10,396 nt of DNA from Thermoprotei archaeon (GTDB taxonomy: Archaea > Thermoproteota > Thermoprotei > Thermofilales > Thermofilaceae), in contig QMRZ01000042.1 of assembly GCA_003649495.1 (NCBI GenBank), forward strand, positions 1 through 10,396, in the 5' to 3' direction. Of the stretch, positions 1 through 7,193 are shown in pieces; position 1 is the stretch's first letter, and every line of letters starts with the position of its first letter. The position numbers were made by a program, and so were the translations under genes. The notes beneath the pieces were generated by a model, which was not told the origin of the DNA, searched no databases, and saw nothing but the letters and a program-made list of their open reading frames with translations.

Positions 1-495
1 GCCCCACGGTATTGGCTGGCCTGGGCTTCTGCCGTTTACTAGCATGTTTGCAACCTCGAAGCGTAGGGGCTCCGGGGGTATCACCACGGCGGGCACAGCC
101 TTACTCCAGTAATCCCTGAGGTCAGCAATGCTGAATGCCAGGTAGTCGCCGAAAGGTATGACGGACCATATGTAGCCGACAGGGTTGTTGTGGGCCGCGG
201 CGTGCATCGTCAGGTAGCTGTGCATGCCCATGAACGTGAAGACAGTGAACATGAAGACCCACTCCTGGGGCGTCAGCCTCAGCTTGGGGTTGAGCCTGCC
301 TAGGGCCTCGAAGATCGCTACGAGGTATATCATCGGCAGGATGAAGGTGCCGAAGGTCCCTGGCTTATCGGTGTACAGGCCCACTATGACCGATAGGAAG
401 GCCCAGAGCAGCGCCAGGGGAATCGTTATCGCTATTGATCGAGCAGTGAGCCCGGGCAGGAACTCTACAACCTCCTTCCTCTCCTCGCTCGCCAC
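1..495 (-). CDS. OPT-like polytopic membrane transporter, N-terminal part (runs off window edge)
   Basis: The first 165 codons read minus from a GTG at 495; the rest lies outside the window. The protein opens with a short charged cytoplasmic head, then EFLPGLTARS, then hydrophobic segments at about residues 19-40, 46-64 and 77-97. The following extramembrane stretch contains IPPEPLRF and ends in QPIPWG. The neighbour at 565-2514 opens with the near-identical EFYPGLTWRS and shares the spacing of the early helices, so the two are paralogues. This layout resembles OPT-superfamily proteins of the DUF6785/DUF6784 type, seen in archaea and often carried in pairs. The GTG is preferred over the ATG at 502 because the ATG frame lacks hydrophobic segments and a TATA box lies 26 bases upstream of the GTG. 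The family call is from pattern and could be wrong; an integral membrane protein is certain. Substrate unknown. Confidence 0.62.
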   Translation of the reverse strand, partial: MASEERKEVVEFLPGLTARSIAITIPLALLWAFLSVIVGLYTDKPGTFGTFILPMIYLVAIFEALGRLNPKLRLTPQEWVFMFTVFTFMGMHSYLTMHAAAHNNPVGYIWSVIPFGDYLAFSIADLRDYWSKAVPAVVIPPEPLRFEVANMLVNGRSPGQPIPWG

Positions 496-516
496 GACTC
501 ATGGGAGAGGGGCGCG

Positions 517-526
517 CTATTTAAGC
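517..526 (-). promoter_or_regulatory. TATA box for the partial OPT-like gene
   Basis: On the minus strand this reads GCTTAAATAG, centred about 26 bases before the GTG at 495. That spacing predicts a transcript starting at or next to the GTG, i.e. a leaderless mRNA, and decides the start. The gene therefore has its own promoter inside the 69-base gap after the preceding minus-strand gene. Confidence 0.6.
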
Positions 527-564
527 ATTTGCGTTAACTTTTTAAGATAGTCGTCGAGGCCCCC

Positions 565-2514
565 CTACCATGGCCATACCCAGGAGGCCTTGGACAGCAG
601 TGTCAGCGCTGTGCCTATGGCCACTATGATGCCTATCCCTGCCAGGAAGCCCGCGATCACTACTGCCCTTATGCTGGCCCACTTCTCCCTCCCCATGACT
701 CTGGCGAAGACGTACTTACTGAGGAGCGACATCAGGAAGACCATTATCGTGTAGGGCGGCAGCGCGTAGGTGCCCCCCACCAGCGCGACCGGGTTTATCG
801 GGATGCCGAGCCTCATTGCCCCATAGCCCCCGAACCCTCCGAGCAGCGCCACTCCCATCCCCAGGAATATCTGGTCGAGCCTTATTGCCACCTGCCTTGT
901 GGCGAAGAGGCAGTCGCTAATAGCGTAGAATGGCCAGAGGCCCATGACGTAGGGGTATATGAAGGAGGGTATTGGCGCCATCCTCCAGAAGAAGTCCATG
1001 AACACCAGGCCTAGCACGGTGGTTATGATGAACGATACTATGACCGCCTTGTAGTAGTCTATCGGCCTGGTCTTGGTGAGGTAGGCAGTCTTCGTCGCGT
1101 TGACGTACCAGGGGGTGGAGAAGCCCGCTATCACTGGCGTGAAGATCCAGCCGGCGTAGCCCTGGTAGGGGCTGAAGTACACGACTGCCTTCCACATGTT
1201 GTACACGAAGTCGGGCGTGAATGTCAGGCCGAGCTCGCCGTAGACCCTGGCTCCCACGAGGGCTATCACTAGGCTGAGGACTACGGAGACGAATGGCGGT
1301 AGCCACAGCGGTATCCCGGGCACCAGCACGTAGTAGATGAGCACGCTGCCGAGGGTTGAGGCGAGGAAGACCGCGAAGAGCACGCTGGTGGGCGGGTAGC
1401 CGAGCTCCCTCCTCACGCCGCCCACCCTGGCGAGCGCCTTGAATGCATCTATGAGCTTCCTCCTCGCCACTATGAGTATGTACAGGGCGAGACCGTAGCT
1501 TATGCCCATGAAGGTTGAGAGCCACAGCCTGAGGCTGGCCCTCTGGTATATCAGGAAGATCCCCATGCCCGGCGTGTACTCCTCAACCCACTCTGGCGCG
1601 AAGTCCTTAAACACCGTGAGGGTCAGGGTGTTGCCGAAGATCCACGTGGCGAAGGACCCCAGCATCATCGAGAAGGTGACTGAGGGCGGGAGGATCATCC
1701 CGTAGAGGAAGCCCGTGGGGTCGGTGGCGATCCCTATCACGGCGCCCGGCAGGAAGTACTGCGTGTAGGGCGTCAGGTCTACCCAGGGATACGGTATCAC
1801 GCGCGCGTTGGGGCCCAGTATGAAGGGCACCAGGTACAGGATGGTGCCGTAGACAGCGCCTCCAGTGAGGGACAGCAGGAAGTAGAACATGTGCTCATGC
1901 TCGCGCTCGTACAGCGTGTTTACCATCGTCGCGTCTATCTGGGCGAACGGGAAGGGCAGGGGCTCCACCTCTATGTAGAGGTAGGAGAGCAGCATGCCCA
2001 ATGAGACCTCCGCAGCCACGCTGAGCCCGGCGAAGAGCACGTTAACAGCTATCGCCGGCAGCCAGTCTGGGTGGAATAGGGTCCTGAGCTTGTGCACCGG
2101 CGAGAAGGGGGGCGGCGACATCCAGATGGGCACGTACTCTCTTATGGGCTTGCCCATCAGGGTGAACTCCAGGCTGAGCGGGTTATTGACGAAGTAGCTG
2201 CGGTAGACGAGCCAGTAGTAGAGGGGGAGGGCGCCGCCGATGCCGCCGACTATCGAGTAGATGATGAAGAGCTCCTGCCTGGAGAGCTGGGTGCCGTAGA
2301 TCCTGGCGAGCGCGCTGAAGAGTATCACTGTCACGTATGTGGCGGCCATGCTGGCGCCGTAGCCGACCGCCAGCCAGAGGTAGATTGAGGCGGGCATGAA
2401 GATGAGGCCCGCCATGATCATCGCTAGCACGCTCCTCCACGTCAGCCCTGGGTAGAACTCCATGGCAGAAGAGGACGCTTCTTGACCCCCCGTGGCAGAG
2501 TCCGCCGGGCTCAT
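565..2514 (-). CDS. OPT-like polytopic membrane transporter (DUF6785/DUF6784-type)
   Basis: A 649-aa protein with about 14 to 16 hydrophobic segments from residue 27 to the C-terminus, close to the 16-helix count of OPT oligopeptide/metal-chelate transporters. It begins with a short polar head, then EFYPGLTWRS and the first helices. An extracytoplasmic stretch near residues 120-160 carries IWMSPPPF and HPDWLPA, a pattern I associate with DUF6785-type proteins. The C-terminal part has GGYGAMRLGIPINPVAL, a long helix ending KYVFARVMGREKW, then a last Gly-rich helix. The start ATG at 2514 is supported by a TATA box 30 bases upstream; an internal ATG at 2463, directly before EFYPG, is the alternative. 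It lies divergent from the M28-FtsX fusion and tandem with a paralogue, hinting at a two-subunit carrier. Substrate (peptide, metal chelate or other) cannot be read from the sequence. Confidence 0.65.
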   Translation of the reverse strand: MSPADSATGGQEASSSAMEFYPGLTWRSVLAMIMAGLIFMPASIYLWLAVGYGASMAATYVTVILFSALARIYGTQLSRQELFIIYSIVGGIGGALPLYYWLVYRSYFVNNPLSLEFTLMGKPIREYVPIWMSPPPFSPVHKLRTLFHPDWLPAIAVNVLFAGLSVAAEVSLGMLLSYLYIEVEPLPFPFAQIDATMVNTLYEREHEHMFYFLLSLTGGAVYGTILYLVPFILGPNARVIPYPWVDLTPYTQYFLPGAVIGIATDPTGFLYGMILPPSVTFSMMLGSFATWIFGNTLTLTVFKDFAPEWVEEYTPGMGIFLIYQRASLRLWLSTFMGISYGLALYILIVARRKLIDAFKALARVGGVRRELGYPPTSVLFAVFLASTLGSVLIYYVLVPGIPLWLPPFVSVVLSLVIALVGARVYGELGLTFTPDFVYNMWKAVVYFSPYQGYAGWIFTPVIAGFSTPWYVNATKTAYLTKTRPIDYYKAVIVSFIITTVLGLVFMDFFWRMAPIPSFIYPYVMGLWPFYAISDCLFATRQVAIRLDQIFLGMGVALLGGFGGYGAMRLGIPINPVALVGGTYALPPYTIMVFLMSLLSKYVFARVMGREKWASIRAVVIAGFLAGIGIIVAIGTALTLLSKASWVWPW

Positions 2515-2539
2515 CCCGCTAGAGCCCTCTCACTTGGCT

Positions 2540-2548
2540 CTATAAAGC
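2540..2548 (-). promoter_or_regulatory. TATA box for the 649-aa OPT-like gene
   Basis: The minus strand reads CTTTATAGAG with AAG upstream as a weak BRE. It is centred about 30 bases before ATG 2514, giving a predicted leader of only about 4 bases. It faces the promoter at 2648-2662 across a roughly 105-base GC-rich spacer, in which I see no clear operator. Confidence 0.55.
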
Positions 2549-2647
2549 TTGCTGTACCTCGCAGGGAGCCCGCCACCCCCACACCACGGGGCATGCGGCG
2601 ATCTCGGCACTTGCGGCCTAGCAGGGTTCAGGGCGCTACGGCTTGGA

Positions 2648-2662
2648 TAGAAAGCTTATAAG
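2648..2662 (+). promoter_or_regulatory. BRE and TATA box for the M28-FtsX fusion gene
   Basis: The sequence TAGAAAG followed by CTTATAAG (2655-2662) looks like a purine-rich BRE with a TATA box. Its centre is 26 to 27 bases before ATG 2685, so transcription should begin at or within a base or two of that ATG. If TTG 2643 were the start, the promoter would lie inside the coding region; this decides in favour of ATG 2685. Confidence 0.6.
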
Positions 2663-2684
2663 GGCTGCGAAGAGGTTGGCATTG

Positions 2685-5600
2685 ATGAGGTCTAGAGCCA
2701 GGTCCTCAGCAGCTTCTCAGTGCATTCTTGTGATGCTAGCCGTCATCCCGCTGCTAGCCCTGCTAGCCGCTCCCTCGCCAGCCTACCCCCAGGCCGGGGC
2801 TGACCAGCTAATCCCCCTCAACTACACGCGCATTGAGGAGACGGTGAAGCTCTTCGCCAGCTTCGGCTCCAGGATGACGGGCTACCCGGGCTACTACAAG
2901 GCCCTCAACTACATATACTCGTGCCTGAGGGGCCTTGGCCTGAAGGTCATCAACCACACCTATAAGGTCCTAGTCCCAATAGAGGAGGAGGTCTACGTAG
3001 AGGCGTTAAAGCCCTTCCACATCCGCGTAAAGGCGTACGCGCTCTACCCCAACGGCGTCAACCCCTCCCCCACGCCGCCCGAGGGCTTCGTGGGGCCACT
3101 CTACTACGTCGGTAGGGGCGACCTCCCCGAGTTCGACGGCAAGGATGTTAAGGATAGCATAGTAGCGATGGAATTCAACTCTCAGGACAACTGGCTAAAC
3201 GCCGCTAAGCTGGGGGCTAAGGCGGTGATATTCATAGAGCCCAACGACACGACATACTACGAGTGCGATAAGAAGTTCCTGGAGACGCCGCTGTACTTCC
3301 CACGCCTCTACATTAAGAGGAGCGACTGGGAGCTCATCAAGAACGCAACCCTGGTCAGGGTGGTCTCCCGCGTCTCCTGGAAAGAGATTGAGGCTACTAA
3401 CCTGATCGCAGTGGTGAACGGCAGCTCCCCCAATGACGTGGTGGTGCTGACCGCCCACTTCGACTCGTGGTCCGTCGTCCCGGGGATGGCTAGGAGTAAG
3501 GCTGAGGCGATCGCGCCAGCCCTCCTGCTGGAGTACGCGAGGTACCTCAAGGATCACCCGCCCAAGTACACTGTCTGGATCGTGTTCCTCTCAGGCCACT
3601 GGCAGGCCCTGGCGGGAGCCCGGGAATTCGTCGAGGACTTCTTCTTCAGCGATGATGTGTTGAGCGGGAGGATCACCATCTGGGGCCTCATAAACCTCGA
3701 CATGTTCGCCAGCGATGGCGATGGCCTCCAGCTGCTGCACGCCAGCTACTACACCACATACGGCGGCAACAGCATTCACGGCGGCGGCTTCCCCAGCAGG
3801 CTCGCCTGGTTCATGAGCACTGTCAAGGAGATACTGGTGGAGGACCGCGTGAAGGCCTACGCGAGCAAGGTGCTGGGAGTCGAGAACCCTGCGGGGCTCG
3901 TGAGCACGTTCTTCACGGTCACGGGGTTCTGGGGTACTGAGCCTATACCCTACATGCTGGACTCCGAGGCTGCATCCATAAGCGGGGTGCCCGCCTTCTC
4001 GATAGTCAGCAGGCACTCTGGGAGGCTGTACGTGGGGATACCCGTGGATGATGGCAGATACGCTGACATCAGCAAGCTCCGCCCCTACCTCGACCTCGCG
4101 GTATACATCGTGGATAGGCTGCTGAACATGGAGTGGCCGCTCAGCAGGAGCGACGTCATGCCGACTCGCTATGAGCTGGCTGCCCAGAGGGGGTATCCGG
4201 GCTTCACGACGTTCTACGGGAGGGTGGTGGTTTACAACTTCACCAAGGGCTGGTATGACCCCGTGCCCAACGCGATCGTGGAGGCTCGGTTGATCACCTC
4301 CACGTATAAGCTGAACAAGATAATCGTCAAGGCGGATGAGCACGGGCGCTTCGTGATCCACGGGATACCACACGCGGGGAGGGGCGAGTACGGCGGCACA
4401 GTGATACCGTTCTCGCGCTGGGTGCTGAGGGGCTGGGTCCTTGACGATGAGGGGAACATACTGATGGCTACCGACCTAGGCCAGTTCGGAATGCAGAACT
4501 TCCCACAGATGATAATCGTGCTGCACCCCTACGAGAACGTGACCGTCGTCGTCATGAAGGCGGTGACTGTCGAGCTCTTCGACGTGAACCTGCCGACGAC
4601 CGTCGTGACCCCCTGCCTCATAGACCCCAGGACCAGCTACTTCGACTGGTGGAAGCAGGTCCCCGTGATACTACAGCCCTATGACCTGCTCAGCAAGAGC
4701 ATACCGCTGAGCTACGGCTTCTACTACAATGGCTGGGAGAAGGTAGCGCTAGTCTGGACTCAGCCCAACATAACGTTCACAGTAGTGGGCTACTACGGCA
4801 TGGGCGAGAAAGCCGCCATGACCCCATTCCTCCTCATAACGAACTCGACAGCTGACAACACCGAGGGCTACGGCATCAGGGGCAGGTGGGGGGAGAGGAT
4901 AAGGATACTCTTCACCGCCTACCAGATAGCTAATGACCTCTACTACGTGTCCTACGGCAGGTACAGGCACTTCGTCGAGAGGCACGTGGGCAGCCCGAGC
5001 GCGGACAAGACGCTGGAGAAGGCTAAGGAGTACCTGGAGAAGGCCTGGAAGGCCTACAGGGAGAAGAGGTACAGCGACGCGTACGCGTACGCCCTCGTGG
5101 CTAGGGCGTACGCATTCAAGGCCTACGATAGCGAGGTGATGCCGCTCGTCAACGACGCGGCTAGGTCGATGCTCTTCATGTTCCCGCTAGTGGTCTTCGC
5201 GGGCTTCTTCCTGGAGAAGATAACGCTGCACAGCGAGGGGGTTAAGAGGCTGGTGTTCATAGCGATCATCTCGGGCATCTTCCTCTGGATCTTCTCGCTG
5301 ATACACCCGGCGTTCGCAGTCCTCAGCAACATCTCGCTGGGCATGATGGGGGCGCTGATAATGATAATCCTCCTGCTCACGGTGCTTATACTGGGCGCCG
5401 AGGGCGAGGCTGTCAGGAGCAGGATAGAGAGGAGGGTGCTGGGAGTCCACAAGGCTGAGGTCAGCAGGATGGACACCGCCATAACCGCCTTCTCCGTGGG
5501 CAGCGAGTACATTAGGAGGAGGCCGCTGAGGGCCGCGCTGATGCTGATAACACTGCTCACGATGACCATAGCCATAACTTCATTCACCTCCCTCATGCCC

Positions 5601-7193
5601 GCCAGAGTGACGCTGCCAGTAGCCAGGCACGGCTACCACCCAGTATTTGATGAGATACTCATCAAGATGGGGCGCGGAGTGCCGCCCAACCTGCTGTCCG
5701 ACGACCTGGTCAACGTGGTTAGGGTGATCGCGGGCCCAGGCTACGAGGTGCTGCCCAGGGCCTGGGTCTACCCGCCTGTCGATAGGGCGCTCATGGCCAC
5801 CGCGTTCCGGGTGACGAGTGAGGCTGGCAAGAACGGCACAGTCTACGCGCTGCTTGGGATAACGCCGCGAGAGTACGAGCTGCTGTACGCCAAGCTGACC
5901 ACGGGCCTAGGCATCAGGTTTGAGGACGCCAACCACGCGGTAATAACGAGGACGCTGGCCCAGAACTTGAGCGTCACGCTGGGCGACAAGATCTACGTAA
6001 TGGGCCAGGAGTTCGTGGTGACGGGAATCATCGATGCCCCGGAGGTCGTCGACAAGATGATAGAGGCAGATGGCTACAACCCGATGCCCGCTGACCCGAC
6101 GTTCTACCAGCTGTTGGCCAAGGACCTGGCCGTATCGTACCAGGCCGGCGCCGCGCCGCCTAACCTGGGCGTGTCGAGGACGATAATAATACCGTACCGC
6201 AGGGCACTCGAGCTTAATGGCTACGTGGCGTCAATATGCCTCCTGCCCAAGGAGGAGGTGGCGCTCGAGGACCTCTTCAACACCGTTAAGGAGCTGGCCT
6301 TCGCCCTCGACGTGACGACGTGGTTCTCCCAGGGCGGCGCGCCGTACGTCTCATCGACGTTCACTAGCCTGGCAGTGGGCGGCTGGGAGATGGTAATGGC
6401 GGTGCTGGTGATAGGCGCGCTGAACGTGGCGACGATGGTGCTGGGCAGCTTGAAGGAGAGGACGAGGGAGATCTACGTGTTCAGCGCCATCGGCCTCTCG
6501 CCGCTGGGCGTCACGGTGTTCTTCATCGCTGAGGTGCTCGTCTACGTCACGGTCGGCGTCGTGCTGGGCTACCTACTGGGCTACGGCGTCACCCAGCTGA
6601 TGGTGTTCGCTGGCGCCCTGCCCTCGACGCACGTCTTCAACTTCGCCTCAGCCTTCACGATCATAGGCACGCTGACCATAATAGCGGCGTCCCTCGCCGC
6701 CGTCATCTACCCATCCTACGTGGCGGCTAGGATAATCACGCCGTCACTGGAGAGGAGGTGGAGGCCCGGCACTAAGCCGAGGGGCGATGAGTGGGAGATA
6801 CCGCTGCCGATGAGCGTGCCCAGTGACACGGAGGCTAGGGGAGTGCTCTCCTACCTCTACGAGTACTACAGCGGCGCTGGCGCCGCCAAGGAGGGCGTGC
6901 ACGTAGTCAGGGAGCTCAGCGAGCCCGACTACGAGGCGATGAGGCTCACGATGACGGTGGCCCTAGCCCCGGTGGAGGCTGGAGTGAACCAGCGGGTCGA
7001 GATAATGGCGATACTCGACAGGAGCATTAACAGGTACGTGTTCCTAGCCCACCTCAGGAGGCTGTCAGGCCCCAGCCGCACCTGGGTAGACTCGAACTAC
7101 AGGTTCATAGACGACCTGAGGAAGCAGCTGCTGATGTGGAGCTCGCTGCCGTCACAGGAGAGGAAGAAGTACCTCAGAAGAGCTGGCGGGTGA
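2685..7193 (+). CDS. Giant surface protein: degenerate M28 peptidase domain fused to FtsX/MacB-type permease
   Basis: 1502 aa from ATG 2685; an in-frame TTG at 2643 would add 14 residues but precedes the TATA box. Layout: Arg-rich signal peptide with hydrophobic core and PSPAYPQA cleavage-like region (1-36); M28-type lead-in with SRMTGYPGYYKA (about 46-100); PA-like insert (about 120-200); M28 core (about 245-490); carboxypeptidase-regulatory-like beta-sandwich (about 510-627); helical stalk with KTLEKAKEYLEKAWKAY (about 775-815); three membrane helices (about 826-905); FtsX helix 1 (about 950-970); MacB-like ectodomain (about 972-1230); FtsX helices 2-4 (about 1234-1348); cytoplasmic tail (about 1350-1502). 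In the M28 core His258 and Asp260 of AHFDS and Asp339 of NLDM remain. However, the bridging Asp aligns with Arg270, and the catalytic Glu-Glu pair is His305-Trp306 (SGHWQALAG). I see no clear final His. Hydrolysis is thus unlikely and ligand binding more plausible. FtsX proteins normally pair with an ABC ATPase; none is in the window. It converges with the 219-aa gene, overlapping by 20 bases. Confidence 0.85.
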   Translation: MRSRARSSAASQCILVMLAVIPLLALLAAPSPAYPQAGADQLIPLNYTRIEETVKLFASFGSRMTGYPGYYKALNYIYSCLRGLGLKVINHTYKVLVPIEEEVYVEALKPFHIRVKAYALYPNGVNPSPTPPEGFVGPLYYVGRGDLPEFDGKDVKDSIVAMEFNSQDNWLNAAKLGAKAVIFIEPNDTTYYECDKKFLETPLYFPRLYIKRSDWELIKNATLVRVVSRVSWKEIEATNLIAVVNGSSPNDVVVLTAHFDSWSVVPGMARSKAEAIAPALLLEYARYLKDHPPKYTVWIVFLSGHWQALAGAREFVEDFFFSDDVLSGRITIWGLINLDMFASDGDGLQLLHASYYTTYGGNSIHGGGFPSRLAWFMSTVKEILVEDRVKAYASKVLGVENPAGLVSTFFTVTGFWGTEPIPYMLDSEAASISGVPAFSIVSRHSGRLYVGIPVDDGRYADISKLRPYLDLAVYIVDRLLNMEWPLSRSDVMPTRYELAAQRGYPGFTTFYGRVVVYNFTKGWYDPVPNAIVEARLITSTYKLNKIIVKADEHGRFVIHGIPHAGRGEYGGTVIPFSRWVLRGWVLDDEGNILMATDLGQFGMQNFPQMIIVLHPYENVTVVVMKAVTVELFDVNLPTTVVTPCLIDPRTSYFDWWKQVPVILQPYDLLSKSIPLSYGFYYNGWEKVALVWTQPNITFTVVGYYGMGEKAAMTPFLLITNSTADNTEGYGIRGRWGERIRILFTAYQIANDLYYVSYGRYRHFVERHVGSPSADKTLEKAKEYLEKAWKAYREKRYSDAYAYALVARAYAFKAYDSEVMPLVNDAARSMLFMFPLVVFAGFFLEKITLHSEGVKRLVFIAIISGIFLWIFSLIHPAFAVLSNISLGMMGALIMIILLLTVLILGAEGEAVRSRIERRVLGVHKAEVSRMDTAITAFSVGSEYIRRRPLRAALMLITLLTMTIAITSFTSLMPARVTLPVARHGYHPVFDEILIKMGRGVPPNLLSDDLVNVVRVIAGPGYEVLPRAWVYPPVDRALMATAFRVTSEAGKNGTVYALLGITPREYELLYAKLTTGLGIRFEDANHAVITRTLAQNLSVTLGDKIYVMGQEFVVTGIIDAPEVVDKMIEADGYNPMPADPTFYQLLAKDLAVSYQAGAAPPNLGVSRTIIIPYRRALELNGYVASICLLPKEEVALEDLFNTVKELAFALDVTTWFSQGGAPYVSSTFTSLAVGGWEMVMAVLVIGALNVATMVLGSLKERTREIYVFSAIGLSPLGVTVFFIAEVLVYVTVGVVLGYLLGYGVTQLMVFAGALPSTHVFNFASAFTIIGTLTIIAASLAAVIYPSYVAARIITPSLERRWRPGTKPRGDEWEIPLPMSVPSDTEARGVLSYLYEYYSGAGAAKEGVHVVRELSEPDYEAMRLTMTVALAPVEAGVNQRVEIMAILDRSINRYVFLAHLRRLSGPSRTWVDSNYRFIDDLRKQLLMWSSLPSQERKKYLRRAGG

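Noticed and set aside
500..502. ATG at 502 as start of the partial OPT-like gene
   Set aside because: It is in another frame, giving a polar Gly/Arg-rich sequence without the conserved PGLT motif; the GTG at 495 is in the right frame and at leaderless distance from the TATA box.
537..543. T-run as a terminator between the two OPT-like genes
   Set aside because: The T-run is on the plus strand, whereas both genes are read minus, where it is an A-run and not an archaeal termination signal.
224..550. A 108-codon plus-strand frame
   Set aside because: It is antisense to the partial OPT-like gene and runs through that gene's promoter; its composition is Ser/Arg-rich with no motif.
917..1525. A 202-codon minus-strand frame overlapping the OPT-like gene
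   Set aside because: It is a shifted frame of the same strand, Arg/His-rich and without domains; the overlapping frame has clear membrane helices.
3591..4373. A 260-codon minus-strand open frame inside the giant gene
   Set aside because: It is antisense to the M28 part, has low-complexity His/Val/Glu-rich composition and no family motif; it is open because of high GC in the opposite strand.
5078..5113. Repeated GCGTAC units and short palindromes
   Set aside because: They encode an Ala-Tyr-rich helix in the stalk (YAYAYALVARAYA) and are explained by codon choice.
5123..5596. A 157-codon minus-strand frame with hydrophobic, Ser-rich sequence
   Set aside because: It mirrors the membrane helices of the FtsX permease on the other strand and has no promoter or independent motif.
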